Assembly: GCF_000733945.1 (NCBI RefSeq)
Contig: NZ_JPOL01000003.1
Span: 186,001 to 250,000, forward strand
DNA: 64,000 nucleotides
Direction: 5' to 3'
DNA from: Flavimarina sp. Hel_I_48
Lineage (GTDB): Bacteria > Bacteroidota > Bacteroidia > Flavobacteriales > Flavobacteriaceae
The translations under genes were made by a program, and so were the position numbers. Shown piece by piece: positions 55,799-64,000 of the stretch. Below the pieces are notes generated by a model, which did not search any database, was not told where the DNA came from, and saw nothing but the letters and a program-made list of their open reading frames with translations. Positions within the stretch are counted from its first letter, which is position 1; each line of letters begins with the position of its first letter.

Positions 55799-58252
55799 CT
55801 AATCTTCGATTTTTTCTTTGTTTTCATTATCTCTTTTTTGCTTAAAAGCATAAAAAAGTCCGCCCAGAATTATAAGTACGAGAATGATATTGCTGGTTAG
55901 GATTATAGCGCTACCCGTTGCAATGACCTTAGGTTCAAACTTGAATTCAATGGTGTGTTTACCTGCGGGCACCATCATCGCCCTCAGCAAATAATCTGCC
56001 CTAAAATGAGTGGCTTCCTTACCATCTATATAAGCATTCCAGCCCCATGGGTAGTAGGCTTCGCTAAAAATTGCAAGTTGCTCACGGCTGCTTGTACTAT
56101 TATATTTTAAATATTGTGGGTTATGTTCTGTAAGGGTAATACTTGCAGAGGGATCCACTGGAAATACCTTCGTGGTTAACTCCTTTTCAAATTCGGCATT
56201 TACGATTGCGGTCTGTTTTGTATTGAGGCTATCTAGAGCCAGTATTGCCGCGTTTGCATCTGGAACAATTTTGACGTTTTGCACAAACCAGGCATTTCCA
56301 TTCGCTGCCGGATTTTCCTGAACGATCTCCTTCCCTTCCCGTTGACTGATGATATATTTTACATTAAGCAAATTGAAAGGCGTTATTTTTCCCTGATATA
56401 AATAGAAGTCGGCCAGATCTGCCAGCCTGCCCGGCTTTGCACCGTGATAGCCTCCTATGCTGTTGTGAAAATAACTGGTTCGCGCGCCATTCAACCCTAT
56501 ACTTTCCTCGTAAACGCGGTATCGTGTGGTATCACGTAAAATCTGTGTGTCTGCCGGAGTTGCCTGAAAAGGTTGCTCCACTACCCTGGCGGCCACAAAG
56601 TCGTCGCTGTTTACATAGCGTTTGTCAACCTGTACCAGGTCAAAAAGGATAAGTACTGCAAAAGCGGCAATCACAGCAGTTTCCGATAGCTTTTTCTTAA
56701 TAAAAAACCAGATCAAACCGGCCGAAATCAGGACTAAAATCAAGCTTTTTAGTGCGTCCTGGGTATAAATTGCCCGGCGATCGTCACGAATGGCAGTTAT
56801 GAATTCCATCCCAAAATTCTCTATTAAGTACGCATCGTTGCCACCGGCAAAATCAAAGAACACCCCTTTGAGCAGAAGTAGGACTGCGGCAAGGCCACCG
56901 GTAATACCAGTAGCCCATTTTAGGGCATTTAGCTTTTCGGAATCCTTGTCAAAATGTTGTAGCGCTTTCATCAGGGCAACTATTCCCAGAGCCGGGATGC
57001 AGAGTTCCGCGATTACCTGTATGGAACTTACCGCCCTAAAACGATCGTAAAGTGGAACATAATCAATCCACAAATCAGTAAACCAGGAAAGGTTTTTGCC
57101 GTAACTCAATAACAGGGAAAGTACAGTTCCCCCTGCCAGCCACCATTTTAAGCGTCCTTTTACCAGAAAAAGGCCTAAAACGAACAGAAAAATGACTACC
57201 GCCCCCACATATGCCGGGCCAGAAACTATGGGCTGTGCGCCCCAGTAATATAAACCAAATTGTCCCGCGATCTGTTCAATTTGCCCTGGCGGAACTTGCT
57301 GCTGTCTCAAAAGCTGGGCAAAGTTACTATCCTTGTCAAAAGGCTCATTATTAGAACCACCAAAAATACCCGCAACAAACAGGTTTAACGTCTCACTAAT
57401 GCCATAACTGTATTGATTGATATATTCCTTGTCAAGCCCTGTGGCATCTTCTTTTGCTGAACCGTCCGGGTTTATGGTAAGTTCGCTTTTCCCACGGGTA
57501 CTAAAATCGCTGTATTCTTTAGTCGCCATCAAGTTTGTAGCGTTGCTTCCTACAGCAAGTAGCGCGGCCACTGCGAGGATAGCAAGGCTTTTAAAATAAT
57601 GAGGCAATTCTTTCCGCCTAACGGCATCAATAAAATAGGAAATACCCAGTACAACGGTAAGCAGGAGCAAATAATAGGTCATTTGCACGTGGTTCGTAAC
57701 GATCTCCAGTGCAAGTGCGATTGCCGTTACGATAAATCCCAGGATATATTTTCTTCGGAAAACAAGTAGAATTCCGCTCAAAACAAGTGGAAAATAGGCA
57801 ATTGCATGTGCTTTTGCATTGTGGCCCACACCAAGTATTACGATAAGATATGTTGAAAAACCAAAAGCCAATGCACCCAGCGCAGCATAGCGCCAGTCAA
57901 GTTTTAGCACGAGCAGCAGGCAGTAAAAACCAATAAAATAAAGAAAAAGATAATCGGCTGGTCGTGGTAAAAACCGAATGCCAAGATCAAGCTGTTTTAT
58001 CCAGTTGTTAGGATATTTGGCGCCCAGTTGATAGGTAGGCATTCCGCCAAAAGCTGAATCTGTCCAGTACGTTTCTTCACCAGCTTCGGCACGATAGTCC
58101 ATCAACTCATGCGCCATCCCGCGATATTGCTGAATGTCGCTCTGAAAAAGTCTTTTACCCTGAAGCAGCGGGCTAAAATACAGTAAAGAGACTATGATAA
58201 AGAAGACAGCCGCACCCAGGTGAGGAAGCAGTTTCTTGAAGGAGAAGGTCAT
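55799..58252 (-). CDS. YfhO family membrane protein
   Basis: This 817-residue protein has about a dozen membrane helices, with two soluble periplasmic segments, and matches the YfhO/GT-C type membrane proteins. YfhO in Bacillus helps glycosylate lipoteichoic acid. In Bacteroidota the acceptor is unknown. It lies 100 bp upstream of the glycosyltransferase gene on the same strand, and DUF4834 follows divergently in function, so an envelope glycan role is plausible. Confidence 0.88.
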   Translation of the reverse strand: MTFSFKKLLPHLGAAVFFIIVSLLYFSPLLQGKRLFQSDIQQYRGMAHELMDYRAEAGEETYWTDSAFGGMPTYQLGAKYPNNWIKQLDLGIRFLPRPADYLFLYFIGFYCLLLVLKLDWRYAALGALAFGFSTYLIVILGVGHNAKAHAIAYFPLVLSGILLVFRRKYILGFIVTAIALALEIVTNHVQMTYYLLLLTVVLGISYFIDAVRRKELPHYFKSLAILAVAALLAVGSNATNLMATKEYSDFSTRGKSELTINPDGSAKEDATGLDKEYINQYSYGISETLNLFVAGIFGGSNNEPFDKDSNFAQLLRQQQVPPGQIEQIAGQFGLYYWGAQPIVSGPAYVGAVVIFLFVLGLFLVKGRLKWWLAGGTVLSLLLSYGKNLSWFTDLWIDYVPLYDRFRAVSSIQVIAELCIPALGIVALMKALQHFDKDSEKLNALKWATGITGGLAAVLLLLKGVFFDFAGGNDAYLIENFGMEFITAIRDDRRAIYTQDALKSLILVLISAGLIWFFIKKKLSETAVIAAFAVLILFDLVQVDKRYVNSDDFVAARVVEQPFQATPADTQILRDTTRYRVYEESIGLNGARTSYFHNSIGGYHGAKPGRLADLADFYLYQGKITPFNLLNVKYIISQREGKEIVQENPAANGNAWFVQNVKIVPDANAAILALDSLNTKQTAIVNAEFEKELTTKVFPVDPSASITLTEHNPQYLKYNSTSSREQLAIFSEAYYPWGWNAYIDGKEATHFRADYLLRAMMVPAGKHTIEFKFEPKVIATGSAIILTSNIILVLIILGGLFYAFKQKRDNENKEKIED

Positions 58253-58282
58253 AAATTTCGGTATAAAAACAAAACCCGAAAA

Positions 58283-58543
58283 TTAGTCAATTTCTTCGTA
58301 ATCGATATATTCACCCACGTTTTTCTTGACCTTGTGCTCGTTTTGGGATTTATTTAAAATCGTGGTAGTGCCTTCAGGCTGTTTGGGTCTGGCCTGACCA
58401 CTAAACTTACCAGCCATATCCTGAAATTTTTCACCGGCCTTTCTGGTCAGATATTTAAATAAATAGGGTTTTGAAAATCTCCATATAATACGTACCGCAA
58501 AAAAGACAAGCAGTACGATTAAAATAGTCTTGATAAAATCCAT
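58283..58543 (-). CDS. DUF4834 family small membrane protein
   Basis: The ATG at 58543 (MDFIKTIL) gives 86 residues; a second ATG is one codon upstream. There is one N-terminal membrane helix (residues 4-20) and a polar tail rich in Lys and Gln, ending in acidic residues. This matches DUF4834, a small family of Bacteroidota. It precedes yfhO by 30 bp on the same strand, so the two are probably co-transcribed. Confidence 0.85.
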   Translation of the reverse strand: MDFIKTILIVLLVFFAVRIIWRFSKPYLFKYLTRKAGEKFQDMAGKFSGQARPKQPEGTTTILNKSQNEHKVKKNVGEYIDYEEID

Positions 58544-58727
58544 CATTAAAAACACACGTTTAGAGCGGTAAAATTAATATATAGGGACTGGTTATAGCCT
58601 AAAAAAATAATAAAATGCTTTTTATGCCCAGGCACGCGATGCCACAAGGATATATTTAGGCTATGTTTTATTTTTACAGTATGTTTGTCTGATGCCCAGT
58701 TGGAACATTTTTAAACCATAAATTTTC

Positions 58728-59615
58728 ATGTTTTTTAAATCCTTTTTGCCAGTAATTACGGCGCTGCTCAGCGTTCATTTACTTTCGGCGCAATATACCG
58801 AGACCATAAATTCTAACCGACCGGGACAAAGTCAGGGTGCGTTTTCTGTAGGTACCGGTGTTTATCAGGCAGAACTGGGTGGTTTTTACAATGATGAATC
58901 GCATAGTCTTCGGTTTACCGAAACCACGGGTATGGGCGTTGATTTTGCACTAAGGGGTGGGTTCTGGAGAGAGCAGTTTGAAGTCAATATTAGTGGAACG
59001 TACCTCTATGAAGAGATCACACCTACCGCTGGTAACGCCGCGACTTATGACCAGAGCGGATTTCCAATTCTTACGGGAGGTATAAAATATCTGGTTTACG
59101 ATCCTTATAAAAACGCGAAGGACGAGGTAAATTTATATAGTTATCATGCCAATAACAGGTTTAAGTGGAGATCTTTGATACCCGCTGTTTCCCTTTATGG
59201 AGGTGCCAACTATATTTACGGAAGTGACAATCCTTTTGTACCGAGCTCTCAAACCGGGCTTACCCCAAAAGCGATTGTTATAACACAACACAACTGGGGC
59301 CCATTTGTATGGGTCAATAACTTTATTGCAGATCAGTTTTTAACTGATTATCCCACTTATGCCTGGATCACAACGTTGACACACTCCTTCAATGAACGTA
59401 TTGCCGCATTCGCGGAATATCAAATGTTGAACAGCGATATTTATGCAGATGACCTTTTTCGTTTTGGTGGTGCTTATTTATTGACCAAGGATTTGCAGAT
59501 AGATGTCAACGCGCTGGTCAATTTTAAAGACACCCCGCAACGTTTGCAAGTGGGATTAGGTATTTCTTACCGTCTGGATAAACATCTGGTTGATGAGCAA
59601 ATACCCGTTGAATAA
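58728..59615 (+). CDS. Outer-membrane transporter (MetA-pathway type barrel)
   Basis: This 295-residue protein has a signal peptide (MFFKSFLPVITALLSVHLLSAQ), then TINSNRPGQSQGAFSVGTGV, a block typical of transporter proteins in the phenol-degradation MetA family. The rest alternates aromatic strands as expected for a beta barrel. It probably forms a pore or channel in the outer membrane. Substrate is unknown. An acetyltransferase gene follows 29 bp later. Confidence 0.82.
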   Translation: MFFKSFLPVITALLSVHLLSAQYTETINSNRPGQSQGAFSVGTGVYQAELGGFYNDESHSLRFTETTGMGVDFALRGGFWREQFEVNISGTYLYEEITPTAGNAATYDQSGFPILTGGIKYLVYDPYKNAKDEVNLYSYHANNRFKWRSLIPAVSLYGGANYIYGSDNPFVPSSQTGLTPKAIVITQHNWGPFVWVNNFIADQFLTDYPTYAWITTLTHSFNERIAAFAEYQMLNSDIYADDLFRFGGAYLLTKDLQIDVNALVNFKDTPQRLQVGLGISYRLDKHLVDEQIPVE

Positions 59616-59644
59616 ATAATTTTTTAAGTAAGCGAATTAAGATC

Positions 59645-60775
59645 ATGATTACCATTAAAGAGATGACGTCTAAAAGGGACATGAAAGCTTTTGTAAAGTT
59701 TCCCTTTAGGCTATATGAAAATGAGGAGCACTGGGTGCCACCGCTTACTAATGATGAGCTTGAAAGCATGGATAGGGAAAAGAACCCTGTATTTAGGAAT
59801 GCCCGGGCATGGTTTTTTCTTGCGTATCAAGATAACAAAGAAGTTGGTAGAATCGCTGTCATTATCAACGATATTGAAGTCAATGATCAGCAAAAGCCGA
59901 AAGTCCGTTTTGGGTGGTTTGATGTTGTGGATGATATTGAAGTTACTAAAGCACTACTAAAAAAAGTGGAAGAAATAGGTAAGTCTGAAAACCTGGAATG
60001 GATGGAAGGTCCTGTAGGTTTTAGTAATATGGAGCGTGCCGGTATGCTCATTCAGGGATTTGAATATCTCAACACCATGATTACTTCATACAACTATCCC
60101 TATTATCAGGAGCATTTTGAAAAGCTTGGCTTTGAAAAAGCATCAGAATGGGTCGAATTTAAAATTAAGATTCCACCCGCTTCAGAATCCCGACAGAAGG
60201 TCGAAAAATTCGCGCAGATCATTAAAGAACGCTATAAACTCAGCGTTATACATTTTTCAAAAAGTAAGGATATTATCCCTTTTGTGGATGACATGTTTGG
60301 CCTGTTGAACAAAACCTATAACAATCTGAGCACTTTTGTTCCCATCCAACAGTATCAAATTGATCATTACAAAGAGAAATACATAAAGTTCATCAATCCC
60401 AACTATATTAAGTGTATCGAGGACGCAGATGGTAAACTCATTGCTTTTTCGGTAATTATGCCATCTTTTAACGAAGCGCTGAAAAAAGCCAATGGCAGTC
60501 TTTTTCCTTTCGGATTTTATCATTTGTTAAAAGCACGCACTAAAAATGACAAGGCAGCTTTTTACCTCATAGGGATTGATCCTGAATATCAGAATAAAGG
60601 ACTTACCGCCCTCATTTTTAAAGAAATGCAGGATCTTTTCAACAAAAATGGCATTCTTGAAGTGGAAACCAATCCAGAACTGGAAGAAAACAAGGCCATT
60701 CAGCAATTGTGGAAAAACTACGATCACGAACTGCACAAACGCAGACGCACGTATAAAAAAGATTTGAGTATCTAA
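59645..60775 (+). CDS. GNAT-fold acetyltransferase-like protein
   Basis: This 376-residue protein has two GNAT-like halves. The C-terminal one contains YLIGIDPEYQNKGLTALIF (around residues 305-323), the acetyl-CoA loop position. The N-terminal half begins MITIKEMTSKRDMKAFVKFP, seen in a group of long GNAT proteins of Bacteroidota. The acceptor is unknown. It may be co-transcribed with the upstream outer-membrane gene. Confidence 0.85.
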   Translation: MITIKEMTSKRDMKAFVKFPFRLYENEEHWVPPLTNDELESMDREKNPVFRNARAWFFLAYQDNKEVGRIAVIINDIEVNDQQKPKVRFGWFDVVDDIEVTKALLKKVEEIGKSENLEWMEGPVGFSNMERAGMLIQGFEYLNTMITSYNYPYYQEHFEKLGFEKASEWVEFKIKIPPASESRQKVEKFAQIIKERYKLSVIHFSKSKDIIPFVDDMFGLLNKTYNNLSTFVPIQQYQIDHYKEKYIKFINPNYIKCIEDADGKLIAFSVIMPSFNEALKKANGSLFPFGFYHLLKARTKNDKAAFYLIGIDPEYQNKGLTALIFKEMQDLFNKNGILEVETNPELEENKAIQQLWKNYDHELHKRRRTYKKDLSI

Positions 60776-60807
60776 TCGTATTTCGGGGAATATTAAAAAA
60801 GAAGCTC

Positions 60808-61722
60808 TTAATCCATTTCAAAGTTGAACACTTTGCCGTCATCGGCCAGCTCAACATTGTCAAAGATTTCTTTGGCTTCATCGCCAAAAAGATTTAAATC
60901 GGGATATCTAGTGGAATAATGGCCTAAAATAAGCGTTTTTACCCCTGCTTCAAGCGCCATTTGTCCTGCTTGTTTAGCGGTAGAATGTCCTGTAGGACCA
61001 GCAAGTTCAGCATGTTTTTCAATAAAGGTCGCCTCGTGGTAAAGCACGGTGACCCCTTTTAATTGCGGTATATTATCGGGTTTGTAAATGGTGTCACTGC
61101 AAAACGCATAACTCATGGTAGGATCTGGGTCAAAGGTGAGTTCTTCATTCGGCACTACCCTCCCATCTTCCAGCGTTACATCTTTACCGGCCTTAATCAT
61201 TTTGTAATACGCCAGATCAATTCCCAATTTTTGCACGGCATTTATGTTCAGCTTGCGTTCTTTGGGTTTTTCCCGAAATAAAAATCCATTTGCGTAAATA
61301 CGATGCTTTAAGGGAATAGTATCCACGGTTAATTTATCGTCTTCATAAATACGTACGGGTACTTTTTCCTCCAGTTCGTGAAAATAAAGCGGATAATTGG
61401 TCCAGCTGTTGGAAAGTTTCAATTGTAAAGTAATGGCTTCCTTGATACCTTTAGGACCGTAAACATGAAGTTCATTCTGCCTGTTGAGCAATCTAAAAGT
61501 TGCTATAAGTCCCACCAGACCAAAAAAGTGATCCCCGTGCAAATGGGAAATAAACACATGTTTTATTTTAGAAAATTTGATTTTATTGCGCCGCAATTCT
61601 ACCTGTGTACCCTCGCCGCAGTCTATGAGAAAAAGTTCATTTCTCATTTCGAGCACCTGTGATGTAGGATTTGTAAAAGAACGTGGTGTGGCGGCGTAAC
61701 AGCCCAATATTGTGAGCTTCAT
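60808..61722 (-). CDS. rnz: Ribonuclease Z
   Basis: This 304-residue enzyme trims the 3' end of tRNA precursors. Metal-binding H60-L-H62-G-D64-H65 is clear, as is the upstream DCGEGTQ (residues 34-40) and the HSTAKQAG motif near residue 248. The length is normal for the short form. It is the last of a same-strand block with pyrB and pyrR. Confidence 0.96.
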   Translation of the reverse strand: MKLTILGCYAATPRSFTNPTSQVLEMRNELFLIDCGEGTQVELRRNKIKFSKIKHVFISHLHGDHFFGLVGLIATFRLLNRQNELHVYGPKGIKEAITLQLKLSNSWTNYPLYFHELEEKVPVRIYEDDKLTVDTIPLKHRIYANGFLFREKPKERKLNINAVQKLGIDLAYYKMIKAGKDVTLEDGRVVPNEELTFDPDPTMSYAFCSDTIYKPDNIPQLKGVTVLYHEATFIEKHAELAGPTGHSTAKQAGQMALEAGVKTLILGHYSTRYPDLNLFGDEAKEIFDNVELADDGKVFNFEMD

Positions 61723-61802
61723 CGTATATATTTAATCGGGATCATTTGTTGAATTTAGTCTAAAATTGCCTAAAAATAGGTTCAAAATGAGTGATTTTTG
61801 GC

Positions 61803-62138
61803 TCAAAAACCGAGATCTCGTTGAATTTCTTCAAGGTCTATAACATCTTTTGCTTCTTCTAAAGTAGGTACCACCATAATTTCTTCAGGAACATGCTCAA
61901 TACCCACGGCTTTATTTACAAGTACAAATGACTTTTTTGCCGCCCGTTGTTTATTTGATAGAATCAAAAAGGAAAGCAACTCTTCAAGGGTCATCGTCTC
62001 ATATTTTAGAAGATCAATGACCAGATTATCTTTTTTGTAGGCTTTAGGTACAATGAACTCCAGAAAAGAAGCAAACTGCTTCAAATCATCTTCATCATCT
62101 CCCAGTATGGTAAAATTCTCTCTTTTATCTACTTGCAT
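61803..62138 (-). CDS. STAS-like small protein between pyrB and rnz
   Basis: This 111-residue protein ends with VVPTLEEAKDVIDLEEI, which resembles the final strand and helix of STAS anti-sigma antagonist domains. LSNKQRAAKKSFVLVN could be the phosphorylation-loop region, but the usual DSSG loop is not seen. It overlaps the pyrB 3' end by 14 bp. Orthologues are often labelled ribonuclease Z because of the neighbour; that label is wrong, since there are no metal ligands. Confidence 0.75.
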   Translation of the reverse strand: MQVDKRENFTILGDDEDDLKQFASFLEFIVPKAYKKDNLVIDLLKYETMTLEELLSFLILSNKQRAAKKSFVLVNKAVGIEHVPEEIMVVPTLEEAKDVIDLEEIQRDLGF

Positions 62139-63066
62139 TGTGTTTAATCTTTGAAGCCAGTAAATATATAACAGCCATTCTGACCGCGACTCCGTTTTCT
62201 ACTTGATTTAAAATGATGGCCTGTTCAGAATCTGCCACATCACTGGTAATTTCAACCCCTCTGTTTATGGGTCCCGGGTGCATGATGACTATTTTCTTGT
62301 CAAGATTATCCAGTATTTCTTTATTAAGGCCATATTGCTGTGTGTATTCCCGTGTTGACGGAAAATAACTGATATCCATTCGCTCGTTCTGCACACGAAG
62401 CATATTGGCGACGTCGCACCATTGCAGCGCTTTTTGCAGGTTGAGTTCTACAGTTACACCCAGCGATTCAATATATCGTGGCATCAACGTTTTGGGTCCG
62501 CACACTTTAACTTCCGCGCCAAGCATACGTAGCGCAAAAATATTGGAAAGCGCTACCCTACTATGCAAAATGTCACCCACGATAAGTACTTTTTTTCCGC
62601 CCACATCGCCCAGTTGCCTCCGTATGGAATAACAATCCAGCAATGCCTGCGTGGGATGCTCGTGTGCCCCATCACCGGCATTGATAATACTTGCTTTGAT
62701 ATTTTTTGAAAGGAAAACCCCGGCCCCGGGATTGGGATGGCGCATGACCACCATATCCACTTTCATGGCCAGGATGTTGTTTACGGTATCTATAAGCGTT
62801 TCCCCTTTTTTTACAGAAGATGCCGCAGCTGAGAAATTGATCACATCTGCACTAAGCCGTTTTTCGGCGAGTTCAAAGGAAAGCTTGGTACGCGTACTGT
62901 TCTCAAAAAAAAGATTGGCGATGGTGATATCCCGAAGCGACGGTACCTTTTTAATAGGTCTGTTGATGACTTCTTTAAAATGATCTGCCGTCTCAAAGAT
63001 CAGATCAATATCTGCCTTTGTTATATACTTTATACCCAATAAGTGGTTTACACTTAATTCGCTCAT
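62125..63066 (-). CDS. pyrB: Aspartate carbamoyltransferase catalytic subunit
   Basis: This 313-residue enzyme makes carbamoyl aspartate, the second step of pyrimidine synthesis. S57-T-R-T60 and HPTQALLD are the carbamoyl-phosphate sites. No pyrI regulatory subunit lies nearby, so it may act alone, with regulation through PyrR. It follows pyrR by 124 bp on the same strand. Confidence 0.97.
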   Translation of the reverse strand: MSELSVNHLLGIKYITKADIDLIFETADHFKEVINRPIKKVPSLRDITIANLFFENSTRTKLSFELAEKRLSADVINFSAAASSVKKGETLIDTVNNILAMKVDMVVMRHPNPGAGVFLSKNIKASIINAGDGAHEHPTQALLDCYSIRRQLGDVGGKKVLIVGDILHSRVALSNIFALRMLGAEVKVCGPKTLMPRYIESLGVTVELNLQKALQWCDVANMLRVQNERMDISYFPSTREYTQQYGLNKEILDNLDKKIVIMHPGPINRGVEITSDVADSEQAIILNQVENGVAVRMAVIYLLASKIKHNASR

Positions 63067-63190
63067 TGCTCTGTTTATATTCCTGTTTTATGGCCTAAAA
63101 CTGCCATTTCAGTCTATTTTCAGTTTTCAATCAAAAAAACTGTATTTGAACTCTCTAGTGAAACTAATTTGAACCCCTAAAAACTACTTC

Positions 63191-63736
63191 TTAATCTTCA
63201 TTCTTTACCAGATATACAACATCTTCCCCGCCATTATCCGTCCAGCTTACTTTTACTTTTTCCCCTGGGATCGCATCTACCTGCCTCCCTCTATAATTGG
63301 GCTGAATAGGCAAATGCCGACTGAACCTACGGTCTATTAGTGTCAATAATTCTACTTCACTGGGCCTACCAAAACTTTGTATTGCGGTTAAGGCCGCGTT
63401 GATGCTGCGACCCGTATAGAGTACGTCATCTATAAAAACGACTTTCTTGTCTTCAACGATGAAATCTATCTTCGTTGAATTGGCTCCCAATGTTTTCTCA
63501 CCACGACGAAAATCGTCCCTGAAAAAAGTAATATCCAGATAGCCCAACTTGATTTCTGGCACCTCATAACTTTCCTCCAGCAGTTTTTTAATGCGCTCTG
63601 CCAGAAAAATGCCACGCGGCTGCAGTCCTATAAGGGCTGTATTTTTAAAATCGGTGTGGTTTTCAATAAGTTGACAGGCGAGTCTATTGAGGATAATGTG
63701 GATTTCTTTTGCGCTAAGCAATACTTTCTGACTCAT
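63191..63736 (-). CDS. pyrR: Bifunctional PyrR (uracil phosphoribosyltransferase/regulator)
   Basis: This 181-residue protein has the PRPP-binding motif VVFIDDVLYTGRSINAAL near residue 98 and matches PyrR throughout. In Gram-positive bacteria PyrR binds leader RNA to attenuate pyr genes; whether it does so here is untested. I do not see an obvious PyrR anti-terminator in the 124 bp before pyrB. Confidence 0.93.
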   Translation of the reverse strand: MSQKVLLSAKEIHIILNRLACQLIENHTDFKNTALIGLQPRGIFLAERIKKLLEESYEVPEIKLGYLDITFFRDDFRRGEKTLGANSTKIDFIVEDKKVVFIDDVLYTGRSINAALTAIQSFGRPSEVELLTLIDRRFSRHLPIQPNYRGRQVDAIPGEKVKVSWTDNGGEDVVYLVKNED

Positions 63737-63868
63737 AAGTAGGGTTGCTGTCGTCGTTCTACGACCGTAAAGATAGGGATTTTTTTAAATTAGACCATCA
63801 GGTTTTTCCATCCTCTTTACAGGTAAAAGCGAAATAGAAAGGAGAAAAAACTGAATTTTCTGAGCGTC

Positions 63869-64000
63869 CTACTCCTCGTCTTTCTTCTTTCCGAAGAAAT
63901 TAAAACCTAAAGGGATGGCAAGGAACAAAAAAAGAAATTTACCTGTTACCAGACCAATGATCGTAATCACGGCAAGCACTACCATAAGCCATTTCGAATT
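63869..64000 (-). CDS. Partial small membrane protein
   Basis: The minus-strand frame is open from the window edge and ends FFGKKDEE at 63869. The visible 43 residues contain SKWLMVVLAVITIIGLVTGK and another hydrophobic run, so this is the C-terminal end of a membrane protein. The N-terminus lies beyond the window. It is upstream of pyrR on the same strand. The product is unknown. Confidence 0.6.
   Translation of the reverse strand, partial: NSKWLMVVLAVITIIGLVTGKFLFLFLAIPLGFNFFGKKKDEE

Overview
This window is chromosomal DNA from a marine-type member of the Bacteroidota, almost certainly family Flavobacteriaceae. The evidence is the gliding genes gldF and gldG, a flavobacterial NTQ chloride-pump rhodopsin, a monomeric NADP isocitrate dehydrogenase, Bacteroidota-style promoters (TTG then TAnnTTTG, for example before rplS), AT-rich intergenic DNA and few Shine-Dalgarno sequences. 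I cannot name the genus. There is no prophage, insertion sequence, CRISPR array or rRNA. One tRNA gene (Arg, anticodon TCT) is present.

Layout. 0-2.7 kb: end of a Gfo/Idh/MocA oxidoreductase, a UPF0173 hydrolase, a HAD-like/ParB-like pair and a YtxH protein. 2.8-7.1 kb: a molybdo-enzyme cluster (MobA-like, FdhD, a DUF7009-like protein, an FdhF/YdeP-type oxidoreductase). 7.1-15.6 kb: cold-shock protein, lysozyme-like protein, operon dapF-acetyltransferase-mltG, an HtrA protease, a DUF748-like protein, trmD. 15.7-20.5 kb: rplS with a structured leader, a probable non-coding RNA with its own terminator, isocitrate dehydrogenase, an AI-2E family permease. 20.6-22.4 kb: a TPP riboswitch controlling a PnuC-family (PnuT-like) transporter and an acyl-CoA-dehydrogenase-like flavoprotein. 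22.6-26.8 kb: a light- and membrane-related stretch with a BLUF photosensor, DUF421 and DUF1328 proteins, and a chloride-pump rhodopsin translationally coupled to a DUF2254 membrane protein. 27-31 kb: a divergent repair pair (exonuclease-like/GIY-YIG protein and UvrD-type helicase), an AraC-family pseudogene and tRNA-Arg. 31-41.6 kb: alanine symporter, purC, phoH, SAM hydroxide adenosyltransferase, gldFG, dnaN, a class C beta-lactamase-like hydrolase. 41.7-51 kb: nitrogen assimilation, with gltBD divergent from porin-PII-amt; the shared intergenic region carries two 25-bp palindromes 52 bp apart. 51-59.6 kb: surface and envelope genes (Ser/Arg-rich exported protein, flippase, glycosyltransferase, YfhO, outer-membrane protein). 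59.6-64 kb: acetyltransferase, rnz, a STAS-like protein, pyrB, pyrR and a partial small membrane protein.

How the genes work together. The nitrogen block forms one route: porin entry, Amt transport, PII control, and GOGAT capture of nitrogen as glutamate. The rhodopsin block suggests light-driven chloride import with an unknown membrane partner. The riboswitch operon links thiamine (or precursor) uptake to an uncharacterised flavoenzyme. The points most worth following up are the rhodopsin-DUF2254 coupling, the paired palindromes, the TPP-controlled flavoprotein and the unassigned structured RNA near 16.6-16.9 kb.
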